Part shown: positions 17,274 through 26,124 of the stretch, piece after piece | Layout: every line of letters starts with the position of its first letter | Position numbering within the stretch: position 1 is the stretch's first letter | Assembly (NCBI RefSeq): GCF_030769565.1 | Contig: NZ_JAVCAP010000007.1 | Coordinates: 1 to 56,304 of the forward strand | DNA: 56,304 nucleotides | From: Methylophilus aquaticus | GTDB lineage: Bacteria; Pseudomonadota; Gammaproteobacteria; Burkholderiales; Methylophilaceae | Reading direction: 5' to 3' | The notes under the pieces: generated by a model | Database searches by the model: none | Seen by the model: the letters and a program-made list of their open reading frames with translations, nothing else | Told to the model about the DNA's origin: nothing | Program-made: the position numbers and the translations under genes

Positions 17274-17423
17274 TCCCCCCTTGCAAAGGGTTTGGTTTAA
17301 ACGCGATATACGCATTGAAGACCAGGCACCACTGCTGGCTGCGTGTGCCACAGGCACGGTATTCCTCGTGGTTACTTACCCTGCGATCCGTGCCAAATAG
17401 CTGGAGTTTTAAGCCCTGGCGCA

Positions 17424-17713
17424 TGCTGGTCAATTTGCAACGACGCTATGGGTGCATCATCGGTCAGCATTACCCGGCGCCGCTGGTGGATATTGCAACA
17501 GCCGCCCGGCAGGCCAGGCAGTCACTTGGTGAGGTTCGTGCCGAGATGCAAAATAATGGTGCAATGCGGCGCATTTTGCAGCAGCATGCTTCCCGTAAAT
17601 CCTCTCATTTTTCGCCACGGCCTGCTTCAATCAGACCGCTAGACGCAACGTCAGTCAACACAGCACGCCCGATTTCAGTGGTGCAGCCTGTACAAGCTTC
17701 TCTCCCTTTCTGA
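17424..17713 (+). CDS. Hypothetical basic protein
   Basis: A 96-codon frame starts MLVNLQRRYGCIIGQHYP and continues with ARQARQSLGEVRAEMQNNGA, then a low-complexity Ser/Pro/Arg tail ending QPVQASLPF. A GGAG lies about 18 nt upstream, which is too far to be convincing. The frame remains open upstream to 17252 inside the previous gene. I do not recognise it, and it may be a chance frame or a decayed gene. Confidence 0.3.
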
Positions 17714-18120
17714 TCGTGAGACACCGTTAGCAGCAGAAGTCTATGGGTAGCATGGATGGTGCGGTAAGTAAGTGTGCATTCGCATTTTTAATGCACACTT
17801 ATGGTGCATCTTTGCCCAGGTGAGCGAATTTAAGCTTTTGGATCATGGCTGAGCGGCTTTCTCGGCATTGGTTTCTCCCGTATGTAATTGCCCCCTTACT
17901 TTCTATATTTTTCTATGTATCACTATGATTATAAAAGTATTTTTTAATTATTTAATTTGACTTTGGTGGCTTTTCACGGAGTAAGCCTCATCTGAAAAAG
18001 CCCCCTTTACACGGAGCGCTCAAGTTGGAATGCATCTTGCTGAATCATTACTGAAAGCCTTAGGGTAATCGCTGGCAATGAGGATAACAATCAAGAAGCA
18101 GTTACAGATTGGAGCACCGT
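17714..18120. other. Intergenic region with one perfect inverted repeat
   Basis: About 400 bases without a gene. It holds the 11-bp inverted repeat AAGTGTGCATT / AATGCACACTT (17770-17780 and 17790-17800, 9-nt loop) and then becomes AT-rich at 17900-17965, where a promoter for the protease gene is likely. I see no clear -35/-10 pair and no RNA gene. Confidence 0.5.
17770..17800. repeat. Perfect 11-bp inverted repeat
   Basis: AAGTGTGCATT and AATGCACACTT flank a 9-base T-rich loop. A further partial copy (GGTGCATC) follows at 17804. Without a T-tract after the stem it fits an operator or an mRNA hairpin better than a terminator. Confidence 0.5.
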
Positions 18121-19128
18121 ATGTCGAAATTATTAACGGGTTTACTGATGTGGTGTCTGAGTGCACCATTAATGGCAGAAACATCTCCTGAATTGATGCA
18201 AGCGCTCAATAGTCGCGTGTTGCGTATTCAGGTTGGGTTAATCAATGGACAATACGGGTTAGGCTCAGGCGTCGTGGTGGCTGAAAATCAGGTCGTGACC
18301 AATTGCCATGTGGTGGCAAATGCCAGCAGTATCAGCGTGATCAGCGGTGGCGCGGCCTACCATGCTGTAGGGGTGAAGCCAGACTGGAAGCATGATGTCT
18401 GCATGCTGCAAATGGAAGATCTGCCATTGACCCCTGTCGCTATGAAATCAAGTAGCGAATTGAGATACGAGCAATCGGTATTCACCATTGGTTACCCCAG
18501 CTTTGTCCCCGCCCCGGTCAGCACCCAAGGTGTTGTTAAAGGCCTGTTTACCATGGATGACTCGGTGATCGTGCGCGCAACCAGCAGTTTTAGACAAGGG
18601 GCGAGCGGTGGTGGCCTGTTCGATGAGTCAGGTGCACTGGTTGGTTTGATTACCCTGAAAAGCCCTGGCAAGGATGCCTACTATTACTACATGTCCATTG
18701 ATTGGGTGCAGGCGCTGATCAGCAAGCCTGCGGGGCCGATTGTGGTGAAAAGCGAATTGCCATTCTGGGGTAAGCCTGCTGCACAGTGGCCTTACTTTAT
18801 GAAAGTGGTTTATCCCTATCTGCATAAAGACTGGAAGGGCTTGAAAACCGTAGCGCAGGAGTGGACCAGCCAAGAGCCCGGCAATACTGAAGCATGGTTT
18901 TATCTGGCTGCCGCCGAGTATGAAACCAAAGATTTGAATATGGCTGAGCAACACCTGCATCGCGTAGTCAGCATGAACGATCAACATGCCCAGGCTTTTT
19001 ACTATCTCGGGATGATTGCAGAAAGCAATGGCCAGCATCGTGAAGCCATGGCAAATGTGGATGTACTTAGCCATCTGGATGTGGACAAAGCTGAAGAGCT
19101 TAAGGTGGCCATGAAAATACTGCCTTAA
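18121..19128 (+). CDS. Exported trypsin-like serine protease with TPR repeats
   Basis: A signal peptide (MSKLLTGLLMWCLSAPLMA) is followed by a chymotrypsin/DegP-type protease fold with the catalytic triad His63 (TNCHVV), Asp92 (KHDVCML) and Ser162 (QGASGGGLFD). From about residue 230 to the end there are two to three TPR-like helix pairs (GNTEAWFYLAAAEYE; QAFYYLGMIAES). It lacks a PDZ domain, so it is not DegP itself. I use ATG 18121 because GGAG lies 6 nt upstream. A rho-independent terminator follows, indicating a one-gene unit. Confidence 0.85.
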   Translation: MSKLLTGLLMWCLSAPLMAETSPELMQALNSRVLRIQVGLINGQYGLGSGVVVAENQVVTNCHVVANASSISVISGGAAYHAVGVKPDWKHDVCMLQMEDLPLTPVAMKSSSELRYEQSVFTIGYPSFVPAPVSTQGVVKGLFTMDDSVIVRATSSFRQGASGGGLFDESGALVGLITLKSPGKDAYYYYMSIDWVQALISKPAGPIVVKSELPFWGKPAAQWPYFMKVVYPYLHKDWKGLKTVAQEWTSQEPGNTEAWFYLAAAEYETKDLNMAEQHLHRVVSMNDQHAQAFYYLGMIAESNGQHREAMANVDVLSHLDVDKAEELKVAMKILP

Positions 19129-19143
19129 TCTGGCTGGTATATG

Positions 19144-19173
19144 AAAAGCGCCCGTATGCGGGCGCTTTTTTAT
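19144..19173 (+). terminator. Rho-independent terminator
   Basis: AAAAGCGCCCG and CGGGCGCTTTTTT form a GC-rich stem with a 3-nt loop and a T run, 15 bp after the protease stop codon. Confidence 0.9.
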
Positions 19174-19264
19174 TGCTTGTGTTCTATTGCTTGGTGCCTG
19201 GAAGGTTGCTGCGTGGTTTGCTGAAGTTGGCAAGTCAGCAGATGCGCCAGAGCATTGATCAGGA

Positions 19265-19414
19265 TCAAACCACTTCTATGTCCAGTTCCTCCACGTGGTA
19301 ATAATGTTCCTCATCCCAGAGTGTGAAATCCTGCGCCGTATACATGGCTTCCTGTAAATGCTGACAGGTTGCAATACAATGATTTTCTTCATCCATTACT
19401 TGGTATTGGGTCAT
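19265..19414 (-). CDS. Small acidic protein (49 residues)
   Basis: This short leftward gene reads MTQYQVMDEENHCIATCQHL, then QEAMYTAQDFTLWDEEHYYH and VEELDIEVV. It has a strong Shine-Dalgarno (AGGAAAGG about 7 nt before ATG 19414), and its very acidic C-terminal half is unlike random translation. Two cysteines and three histidines are present. I do not know the family. It stands alone between the protease terminator and the SAH riboswitch. Confidence 0.6.
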   Translation of the reverse strand: MTQYQVMDEENHCIATCQHLQEAMYTAQDFTLWDEEHYYHVEELDIEVV

Positions 19415-19619
19415 GATGGCTACCTTTCCTGAGATCTGGTTCGCGTGTGTTGACGTGGTATGACTAGCATGACATCAGGCATCAGAATTGATTCTGTGAA
19501 TAAAGATTGCGTTGGTATTTCAGTTTTAAAAATTGGACATACAGGATTTTTTGCACCGTCAGGGAATTGATTTGACAGAGCTTGGTCTGTGTATTCAGGG
19601 ATTTGCTTACTGCGGTTTT
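19415..19619. other. Intergenic region upstream of the ahcY promoter
   Basis: About 200 bases lie between the small leftward gene and the ahcY promoter. A leftward frame covers 19420-19752, but it also spans the riboswitch and promoter and looks non-coding. I see no conserved element here apart from the AT-rich approach to the promoter. Confidence 0.4.
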
Positions 19620-19648
19620 TTGTAAAATGGCAGGGTTGACGGTATAAT
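19620..19648 (+). promoter_or_regulatory. Promoter of the SAH riboswitch-ahcY-metF transcript
   Basis: TTGTAA (19620-19625) and a perfect TATAAT (19643-19648) are spaced 17 nt apart. Transcription would start near 19655, just before the first helix of the SAH riboswitch. Confidence 0.75.
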
Positions 19649-19654
19649 CCACAA

Positions 19655-19736
19655 CTTCTGAGGAACGCTGCGAGAGTTTCCCGACTCCCAGGCTCAGAGC
19701 GTTTGCTACTCAATAGCATTCCAACGGCGTTCACTT
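19655..19736 (+). ncRNA. S-adenosylhomocysteine (SAH) riboswitch
   Basis: The conserved segments appear in order: CTGAGGAACGCTGCGAG (19658-19674), CTCCCAGGCTCAG (19685-19697) and CAACGGCGTTCAC (19722-19734). CTGAG pairs with CTCAG, and AACGC with GCGTT. This matches the SAH riboswitch consensus of beta- and gammaproteobacteria, located as usual before ahcY. It is expected to turn expression on when SAH accumulates. Confidence 0.93.
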
Positions 19737-19837
19737 TTAACTGTGCGGGCACGGAAAAAAGTGGGCGAGCTTTTGTTAAGTCGAATGTTCAATCAAGCTT
19801 TTCCTGCCCAGTTTTCATTTTTTTAAGGATTTGAAAC

Positions 19838-21247
19838 ATGAATACTGTGGCTGATATCAAAGATTATGTCATTGCGGACATCGCGCTGGCCGACTGGGGT
19901 CGTAAAGAAATCGCGATTGCTGAAACTGAAATGCCGGGTTTGATGGCGATTCGTGAAGAATACGCGGCTGCCCAACCATTGAAGGGTGCGCGTATTACCG
20001 GCTCTCTGCATATGACCATTCAAACAGCGGTGCTGATTGAAACGCTGAAAGACCTGGGGGCTGATGTGCGCTGGGCTTCCTGCAATATTTTCTCAACGCA
20101 AGACCATGCAGCTGCTGCGATTGCCGCGGCAGGGACCCCTGTGTTTGCCGTCAAAGGTGAAACGCTGGAAGAGTACTGGGATTACACCCACCGTATTTTT
20201 GAGTGGTCTGATGGCGGTTACTCCAACATGATCCTGGATGATGGTGGCGATGCGACCTTGTTGCTGCATTTGGGCACCCGTGCTGAAAAAGACCTGTCTG
20301 TATTGGCTAACCCCGGTTCAGAAGAAGAAGTCTGTTTATTTAATGCCATTAAAGAAAAACTCAAAGTGGCGCCAAACTGGTACTCCACCCGGTTGAGTCA
20401 AATCAAAGGCGTGACGGAAGAAACCACGACTGGCGTACACCGTTTGTACCAGATGCATAAAGAAGGCAAGCTGGCTTTCCCTGCCATCAACGTCAATGAC
20501 TCCGTGACCAAATCCAAGTTCGATAACCTGTACGGTTGTCGTGAATCGCTGGTCGATGGCATCAAGCGTGCCACCGATGTGATGATTGCCGGCAAGGTGG
20601 CTGTGGTGGCCGGTTATGGCGATGTCGGTAAAGGTTCGGCTCAAGCGTTGCGTGCGTTGTCTGCACAGGTGTGGGTGACCGAGATTGATCCGATTTGTGC
20701 CTTACAGGCCGCGATGGAAGGCTACCGTGTGGTGACCATGGATTACGCTGCCGAGCATGCCGATATTTTTGTGACAGCCACTGGTAACTACCATGTGATT
20801 ACCCATGACCATATGGCCAAAATGAAAGATCAGGCCATTGTCTGCAACATCGGTCACTTTGATAACGAAATCGATGTCGCCAGTGTAGAAAAATACCAGT
20901 GGGAAGAAATCAAGCCACAAGTGGACCACATTATTTTCCCGGATGGCAAACGGATTATTCTGCTGGCCAAAGGCCGCTTGGTCAACCTGGGCTGTGGCAC
21001 CGGTCATCCAAGCTATGTCATGAGTTCCAGCTTTGCCAACCAGACGATTGCGCAAATCGAACTGTACACCCAGACTGACAAGTATCCGGTCGGTGTGTAC
21101 ACCTTGCCCAAGCATCTGGATGAAAAGGTGGCTGTGTTGCAGTTGAAAAAACTCAATGCGCAATTGACCACATTGTCTGATGCACAGGCGGCTTATATCG
21201 GCGTCAGCAAGAACGGCCCGTTCAAGCCTGAGCACTATCGTTACTAA
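19838..21247 (+). CDS. ahcY: Adenosylhomocysteinase
   Basis: The enzyme hydrolyses S-adenosylhomocysteine to adenosine and homocysteine with bound NAD. Typical blocks are [49 protein letters not shown], the NAD-binding GYGDVGKG at 259-266, and the C-terminal KPEHYRY. Length of 469 aa is typical of proteobacterial enzymes. AAGGA lies about 8 nt upstream of the ATG. The upstream SAH riboswitch links its expression to substrate level, and metF downstream supplies the methyl group for remethylation of homocysteine. Confidence 0.97.
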   Translation: MNTVADIKDYVIADIALADWGRKEIAIAETEMPGLMAIREEYAAAQPLKGARITGSLHMTIQTAVLIETLKDLGADVRWASCNIFSTQDHAAAAIAAAGTPVFAVKGETLEEYWDYTHRIFEWSDGGYSNMILDDGGDATLLLHLGTRAEKDLSVLANPGSEEEVCLFNAIKEKLKVAPNWYSTRLSQIKGVTEETTTGVHRLYQMHKEGKLAFPAINVNDSVTKSKFDNLYGCRESLVDGIKRATDVMIAGKVAVVAGYGDVGKGSAQALRALSAQVWVTEIDPICALQAAMEGYRVVTMDYAAEHADIFVTATGNYHVITHDHMAKMKDQAIVCNIGHFDNEIDVASVEKYQWEEIKPQVDHIIFPDGKRIILLAKGRLVNLGCGTGHPSYVMSSSFANQTIAQIELYTQTDKYPVGVYTLPKHLDEKVAVLQLKKLNAQLTTLSDAQAAYIGVSKNGPFKPEHYRY

Positions 21248-21257
21248 TGTTGCATGC

Positions 21258-21289
21258 CCAGTCCTGCACGACCACTCGTGCAGGACTGG
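21258..21289. repeat. Hairpin after ahcY
   Basis: CCAGTCCTGCACG and CGTGCAGGACTGG form a perfect 13-bp stem with a 6-nt loop. No T-tract follows. It could be a partial terminator or an mRNA 3'-end stabiliser, allowing less transcription into the holin-like gene and metF. Confidence 0.6.
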
Positions 21290-21344
21290 CTGAATTCCTG
21301 ACAGTCACATGGCGCGTAGCTGCTGTGCATCTGGCTTTCAATTG

Positions 21345-21360
21345 ACTGACTTGAGTCAGT
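21345..21360. repeat. 16-bp near-palindrome before the holin-like gene
   Basis: ACTGACTTGAGTCAGT is symmetrical except for its two central bases. It sits in the ahcY-holin spacer and could be a regulator site. There is no further support. Confidence 0.3.
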
Positions 21361-21465
21361 GAAACGACAAACTGCACGGCGCGCATGCTGTCATGCCTGA
21401 CCGGATGTCGCAATGACGCTTAGGTGATACACTGCCTCGTATCATCATCTGAACAGAGGCGTATC

Positions 21466-21813
21466 ATGATTAAACTACTTGCAGTCTGGGTATTAAATGC
21501 ATTGGCACTGATGGCGGTCGCTTATCTGGTGCCCGGTATTCATGTAGCCAGTTTTGGTGCCGCCTTGCTGGCGGCTGTGGTGATCGGCCTGGCCAATATG
21601 CTGGTAAGACCTGTGCTGGTGATCTTGACGCTGCCCATTACTTTGCTGACACTCGGGTTGTTTCTGTTGGTGATTAATGGATTGATTTTCTGGCTGGCGG
21701 GTGATTGGCTGCAGGGTTTCTCGGTCAGCTCATTCATGTCAGGTGTGCTCGGTGCGCTGGTATACAGTGTGATTGCCTGGATATTCAGTGCCATTGTCTT
21801 GGATAAAGATTAA
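21466..21813 (+). CDS. Phage-holin-family (YvlD-like) membrane protein
   Basis: The 115-residue protein has four transmembrane helices and matches the chromosomal 'phage holin family' of YvlD type: MIKLLAVWVLNALALMAVAY, then ANMLVRPVLVILTLPITLLTLGLF and NGLIFWLAG. Genes of this family often sit between ahcY and metF in betaproteobacteria, so it is not a sign of a prophage. The start ATG at 21466 has AGAGG upstream. Function is unknown. Confidence 0.85.
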   Translation: MIKLLAVWVLNALALMAVAYLVPGIHVASFGAALLAAVVIGLANMLVRPVLVILTLPITLLTLGLFLLVINGLIFWLAGDWLQGFSVSSFMSGVLGALVYSVIAWIFSAIVLDKD

Positions 21814-21817
21814 ACAA

Positions 21818-22651
21818 GTGAATAATAAAATCGATTACAGTTTTGAGTTTTTCCCCCCTAAAACTGCGGAGGGGATGGCTAATCTGCGCGAGGTGCGCAA
21901 GCAACTGGCGCCGTTTAAGCCTGAATTTTTCTCGGTGACCTTTGGTGCGGGCGGCTCTACCCGTGACCGAACCATGGAGAGCGTGCTGGAAATTCAGGCC
22001 GAGGGCTATGGCGCTGCGCCGCATATCTCCTGTATTTCTTCGAGCAAGGCTGAAATCAGTGAGTTGTTGCAAGCTTATCAGGCCAAAGGCATCAAGCGTC
22101 TGGTGACCTTGCGTGGCGATATTCCTTCCGGTGAAGTGAGCAGCGGCGATTTCAAATATGCCAACGAGCTAGTGCAATTTATTCGTGCCGAAACCGGTGA
22201 CTGGTTTCATCTTGAGGTGGCGGCTTACCCTGAGTTTCATCCGGAAGCTGGTTCCGCGCAAAAGGATCTGGACAATTTCAAGCGCAAGATGGATGCAGGC
22301 GCTGATTCTGCCATTACACAGTATTTCTATAATGTGGATGCGTATTTTCGTTTTGTGGAAGCCGCGCAAATGGTGGGCATTACGGCCCCGATCATTCCAG
22401 GCATTATGCCGATCTATAACTATACCCAGCTGGCACGTTTTTCCAGTGTGTGTGGCGCTGAAATTCCGCGCTGGTTACGCATGCGTCTGGAAGCTTACGG
22501 CGATGATCTGCCGTCGTTGCGCGCATTTGGTGTGGATGTGGTCACCGAGATTTGTGCCAAGCTGGCGCAGACGGGTGTGAATAAAATGCATTTTTATACG
22601 CTGAATCAGGCAGGCACCATACGCCAGATTATTGAACAACTTCCCGCTTAA
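21818..22651 (+). CDS. metF: 5,10-methylenetetrahydrofolate reductase
   Basis: This FAD-dependent enzyme makes 5-methyl-tetrahydrofolate for methionine synthesis. The blocks YSFEFFPPKTAEG, FSVTFGAGGSTRDRT, LVTLRGDIPSG and ITQYFYNVDAYFRF are characteristic. I take GTG 21818 (MNNKIDYSFEFFPPKT) as start, 4 bp after the previous stop; the longer frame from 21773 overlaps the preceding gene. The product has 277 aa. Together with ahcY this forms the homocysteine-methionine recycling unit under the SAH riboswitch. A bidirectional terminator follows. Confidence 0.95.
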   Translation: MNNKIDYSFEFFPPKTAEGMANLREVRKQLAPFKPEFFSVTFGAGGSTRDRTMESVLEIQAEGYGAAPHISCISSSKAEISELLQAYQAKGIKRLVTLRGDIPSGEVSSGDFKYANELVQFIRAETGDWFHLEVAAYPEFHPEAGSAQKDLDNFKRKMDAGADSAITQYFYNVDAYFRFVEAAQMVGITAPIIPGIMPIYNYTQLARFSSVCGAEIPRWLRMRLEAYGDDLPSLRAFGVDVVTEICAKLAQTGVNKMHFYTLNQAGTIRQIIEQLPA

Positions 22652-22667
22652 GCATGCACTGGGCAAT

Positions 22668-22696
22668 AAAAAAGCGCGAGTCTATCGCGCTTTTTT
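22668..22696. terminator. Bidirectional terminator between metF and smg
   Basis: AAAAAAGCGCGA and TCGCGCTTTTTT flank a 5-nt loop. A-run and T-run on either side let it serve both the rightward metF and the leftward smg transcript. Confidence 0.9.
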
Positions 22697-22712
22697 GTAA
22701 CTGCCGACCTCT

Positions 22713-23180
22713 TTACTGCAAGGAAATCCCTTGCGGGTTAAACAGGGCATCCTCCACAAACAGGTAGTCCTGCTTGCGGGTATCATCCCAGAGTACCATC
22801 ATGGTGATCCAGCGAATATCTTCCATACTCAGCGTTTCCTGCGGCAACACCATGGCACGATCAATGATCAAATCACGTTCGTACGCAGAAATAATGTCGC
22901 TTCTGTACAGCAGGCTCAGAAAATTGAGACTTTCATCATTGATTTTGCTGCGCTCCATATCGCAGAAAATCCGGATAGCTGCCGGGTCATGCTGATATTG
23001 CGGTTGTTGCACTGATCTGCGTAAATCCTTGACCCAGTCAACAGCATGTAAAATGTCCTGATGATTAAATCCAGCCTGAGACAGTTCGTAAGCCATGATG
23101 GCTTCGTCTGTTTCCTTGAGGTCTGTTGCCTCGTGTTTGTCCCAATAGTTTTGATAGATAAATATCAATACTTCCAACAT
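22713..23180 (-). CDS. smg: Smg protein (DUF494)
   Basis: The 155-residue protein matches the Smg/DUF494 family encoded next to dprA in many proteobacteria: MLEVLIFIYQNYWD at the start, then RIFCDMERSKINDESLNFL and REL-like helices with ERDLIIDRAM and WDDTRKQDYLFVED. Function is unknown. ATG 23180 has GGAGAG upstream. The leftward order is LysM protein-dprA-smg. Confidence 0.9.
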   Translation of the reverse strand: MLEVLIFIYQNYWDKHEATDLKETDEAIMAYELSQAGFNHQDILHAVDWVKDLRRSVQQPQYQHDPAAIRIFCDMERSKINDESLNFLSLLYRSDIISAYERDLIIDRAMVLPQETLSMEDIRWITMMVLWDDTRKQDYLFVEDALFNPQGISLQ

Positions 23181-23262
23181 GCTCACTCTCCAATAAGTGT
23201 ACTTGGTCACTTTGCTTCGACATTGAGGCACTTCAGTGTGCGTTGCCAACACAATGGGGTAG

Positions 23263-24387
23263 TTACGCTAATCGTTGAAATTGGCCATTGGCCAGATTCG
23301 CGACCACACCCTCTAACTCAAGTAGTGTTAGCATGGTCGAAACTTGACTGGCCGTCAAGCCTGAGCGGGCCGCAATCTGCTCGCCAAAGATCGGGTCAAA
23401 CCCCATGCAAGCCAATACAGTGCTGGCTTCATCGGGGAGTATGGCCCGTTCGGGTAATAGCCCATTCGGGCTAATCGAAAACGCACTGGCAGGCGATACC
23501 GCGAGGCGTATTTCACTCAAAATGTCTTCGGTAGATTCCACCAGTTTTGCCCCCTGCTTGATCAGCGCATGACAGCCCTTGGAAACCGGGGAGTGAATGG
23601 AGCCGGGCACGGCAAAGACTTCACGGCCTTGATCGGTGGCCTGTCTGGCAGTAATCAGTGAGCCGCTGTCCAGATTGGCCTCTACCACCAGACAGCCTTC
23701 AGACAGTCCGCTGATAATGCGGTTGCGCCGCGGAAAATTGTAAGAGATCGACGGGGTGCCCAGCGCAAACTCTGAAAGGATCAAGCCGTTTTGTACGATG
23801 GCATGTGCCAGCGCTTTGTGTCGTGCAGGGTAGACAATGTCCAGTCCGGTGCCTACTACCGCAATGGTTGCGCCGTCTGCTTTGAGTGCGCCGCGATGGG
23901 CGGCACCGTCAATGCCCAATGCCAGACCGCTCACCACACTGAATCCGGCGCGGCACAGGCTTTCGGCAAAGTTTTCGGCAGTGGCTTCGCCTTGCGGGGT
24001 GGCGTGCCGACTGCCGACAATGGCCAGGCCAGGGCGATTCAATACTTGCAAGTTACCTTTTGCATACAACACCGGTGGCGGTTGGTCGATGTCGAGCAGG
24101 CGCTTGGGGTAGGTGCTGTCTGCCAGGGTAATCAGATGGTTATCAGGCAATGCTAGCCACTCTAGCGTGATTGCCAGCTTAGGATTTTCAGGTGCTTGTT
24201 GAATCGCTTCTGCCACCTCTTTACTGACGAGTTCACGCAGTGCCGTATAAGGCGCCTGTAAAATGGCTTCGGGTGTTTTTAAGTGAAGCAGCAGCTGGCA
24301 GAACGTTGCGCTGCCTAGTCCTTGTACCAGACTGAGGGCTATCCAGTGTTGCGTTTCACTTGTCTGTGGTTCGGTTTGCATTGGCAC
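23263..24387 (-). CDS. dprA: DNA-processing protein DprA
   Basis: DprA loads RecA on incoming single-stranded DNA during natural transformation. The Rossmann-like core is clear: LAIVGSRHATPQGE, VVSGLALGIDGAAHRGAL, SEFALGTPSISYNFPRRNRIISGLS and SGSLITARQATDQGREVFAVPGS. A C-terminal winged-helix domain (GEQIAARSGLTASQVSTMLTLLELEG) is present as in the longer family members. Two Met codons in the first three residues leave the exact start open. Confidence 0.95.
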   Translation of the reverse strand: MPMQTEPQTSETQHWIALSLVQGLGSATFCQLLLHLKTPEAILQAPYTALRELVSKEVAEAIQQAPENPKLAITLEWLALPDNHLITLADSTYPKRLLDIDQPPPVLYAKGNLQVLNRPGLAIVGSRHATPQGEATAENFAESLCRAGFSVVSGLALGIDGAAHRGALKADGATIAVVGTGLDIVYPARHKALAHAIVQNGLILSEFALGTPSISYNFPRRNRIISGLSEGCLVVEANLDSGSLITARQATDQGREVFAVPGSIHSPVSKGCHALIKQGAKLVESTEDILSEIRLAVSPASAFSISPNGLLPERAILPDEASTVLACMGFDPIFGEQIAARSGLTASQVSTMLTLLELEGVVANLANGQFQRLA

Positions 24388-24393
24388 GGTTTT

Positions 24394-25428
24394 TCAAGGC
24401 GTTTGGACGACATCCTCAACGTGTACAGGTTGCGAAACCTGCATGACCAGTGCATAAGACAGTCGCGGGAACGTTTTGAACACCATGAGCAGCCCAAGAG
24501 GTTCGTCTGGCAGCTCTAATGTTTGCGGGTGTTTGGGGTCTGACTCCGGGTCAGTCATGCTGGCGCCTTTGCGCAAAATGGCAAGTACATGCCCATTTTC
24601 CAGGCCGTCATTTTCGCCACGGTTTAATACCACTACGCGGCCGGAGCCGGTTTCCACAATACCGTCACTGATGCGCGCAATTTGACCGCGTATTAATTTT
24701 TCCGGCGCATGCGGGATATAAGTCTGTGAAAGGTCATCTGTCATCTCTGCCAATTTGTCTCTGACCGCAATTTCTTCTTTCGCCTGAGTAATATTCAGCG
24801 TAGCCGTCTCGCCGTTACGCAATAATTTGGCCTCGCCCAGATAGTGGGCTTCCAGTCCCAATCTCTCATTTGTTTCAGGGTCCTTGACTGGATCGCCTTC
24901 ACGATAAATGGCCCAGAATTGGCGCGGAGTCTCTGGCATGTTTTTAACGTAAATATGCGTGCCTGGGCTTAATATCTGGCGCTCTTCCTGTGCCGCGACA
25001 ATACGCGGCGCTGCGTTGAGCTCTTCGGCGGTGACCAGCATGGGCTTGTTTAAAAAGGCCAAAATTACATTGGGCTGGATAGCCGGAATGGCTTCAGCTT
25101 TGATCGGCGATACAATGACACCGGGTTCCAGGGTGATGGATTCGCGCATCAGTTTCAGCACGGGTTTGCCAGAACTGGTGTCCAGTACAATCACATCACC
25201 CGGGTAAATCCAGTGCGGATTTTTGATGTGCTCACGGTTGAGTTGCCAGATTTGGGGCCACTGCCATGGATTTTTCAAGAATTTTGCCGAAATATCCCAC
25301 AGCGTATCGCCTTTCACTACCACGTGGCGGTCGGGATGAGACGGACGCAGCGGAATTTCTTCACCATGCGCAAACAAGCTGCCACACGCAAGCACGAGCG
25401 AGGTTATAATTTGAACAATTTTGGTCAT
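24394..25428 (-). CDS. Exported LysM-domain protein
   Basis: A signal peptide (MTKIVQIITSLVLACGSLFA) is followed by one LysM peptidoglycan-binding domain: HVVVKGDTLWDISAKFLKNPW to YPGDVIVL, about residues 36-82. The rest is a beta-rich domain of about 250 residues typical of the LysM proteins encoded upstream of dprA in proteobacteria. ATG 25428 is chosen because it begins the signal peptide. It ends 6 bp before the dprA start, so the two are probably co-transcribed. It diverges from def. Confidence 0.85.
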   Translation of the reverse strand: MTKIVQIITSLVLACGSLFAHGEEIPLRPSHPDRHVVVKGDTLWDISAKFLKNPWQWPQIWQLNREHIKNPHWIYPGDVIVLDTSSGKPVLKLMRESITLEPGVIVSPIKAEAIPAIQPNVILAFLNKPMLVTAEELNAAPRIVAAQEERQILSPGTHIYVKNMPETPRQFWAIYREGDPVKDPETNERLGLEAHYLGEAKLLRNGETATLNITQAKEEIAVRDKLAEMTDDLSQTYIPHAPEKLIRGQIARISDGIVETGSGRVVVLNRGENDGLENGHVLAILRKGASMTDPESDPKHPQTLELPDEPLGLLMVFKTFPRLSYALVMQVSQPVHVEDVVQTP

Positions 25429-25595
25429 GAACGCGTCTCTGTAATTAGCAGCCTGGAACCACAGCTTGGAACCCGCGCAAGCCAGTTGCGCAACTTTGAC
25501 CAATCTAGCATGGTAGTTCACATCTAATCAAGGCGAAAAAAAGGGCGTTTTACCCTGTTTTTAAAAGGCTATTTAAGTTGAGAGAATCGTAGAGC

Positions 25596-26111
25596 ATGGC
25601 ATTACTTCCGATTTTGCAATATCCAGACCCGCGACTGCACACCGTCGCCAAACCGGTCAAGGTTTTTGATGCCGCTTTGCGGCAACTGGTCGCAGACATG
25701 GCAGAGACCATGTACGATGCCCCCGGCATTGGGCTGGCGGCGACCCAGGTGGATCAGCACATTCAGTTGATTGTGATCGATTTGAGCAAAGAAAAAAACG
25801 ATTTACTGGTATTGATTAACCCTAAAATCACCGCGCAGTCCGGCAGTCAGGATTACGAAGAGGGCTGCCTGTCGGTGCCCGGGGTGTATGAGAGCGTGAC
25901 TCGCGCCGAGTTTATTACGGTGGAGGCGCAGGATGCGCAAGGCAAGACCTTCAAACTGGATGCTGACGGTTTGCTCAGTGTTTGCATCCAGCATGAGATG
26001 GATCATCTCAAGGGCAAAGTGTTTGTCGAATATCTTTCCTCACTCAAGCGTAACCGCATTCGCACCAAAATGGTCAAGCATGCGCGTGAAATTGACCGCA
26101 ACAGCTATTAA
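25596..26111 (+). CDS. def: Peptide deformylase
   Basis: This metalloenzyme removes the formyl group from nascent proteins. All three motifs are intact: GIGLAATQ (44-51), EGCLSVPG (89-96, ligand Cys91) and QHEMDH (132-137, ligands His133 and His137, catalytic Glu134). The 171-aa length is standard. It is 13 bp upstream of fmt, the usual order. Confidence 0.97.
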   Translation: MALLPILQYPDPRLHTVAKPVKVFDAALRQLVADMAETMYDAPGIGLAATQVDQHIQLIVIDLSKEKNDLLVLINPKITAQSGSQDYEEGCLSVPGVYESVTRAEFITVEAQDAQGKTFKLDADGLLSVCIQHEMDHLKGKVFVEYLSSLKRNRIRTKMVKHAREIDRNSY

Positions 26112-26124
26112 AAAAGGATTTTTC

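Noticed and set aside
17125-17433. Leftward 102-codon frame over the end of the esterase-like gene
   Set aside because: It is antisense to the hydrolase end and shows no family resemblance or ribosome site.
19420-19752. Leftward 110-codon frame
   Set aside because: It overlaps the ahcY promoter and the whole SAH riboswitch on the opposite strand and has no recognisable protein features.
21466-21813. Prophage remnant suggested by the phage-holin family name
   Set aside because: No other phage gene is near, and this YvlD-like gene is regularly found between ahcY and metF in betaproteobacteria.
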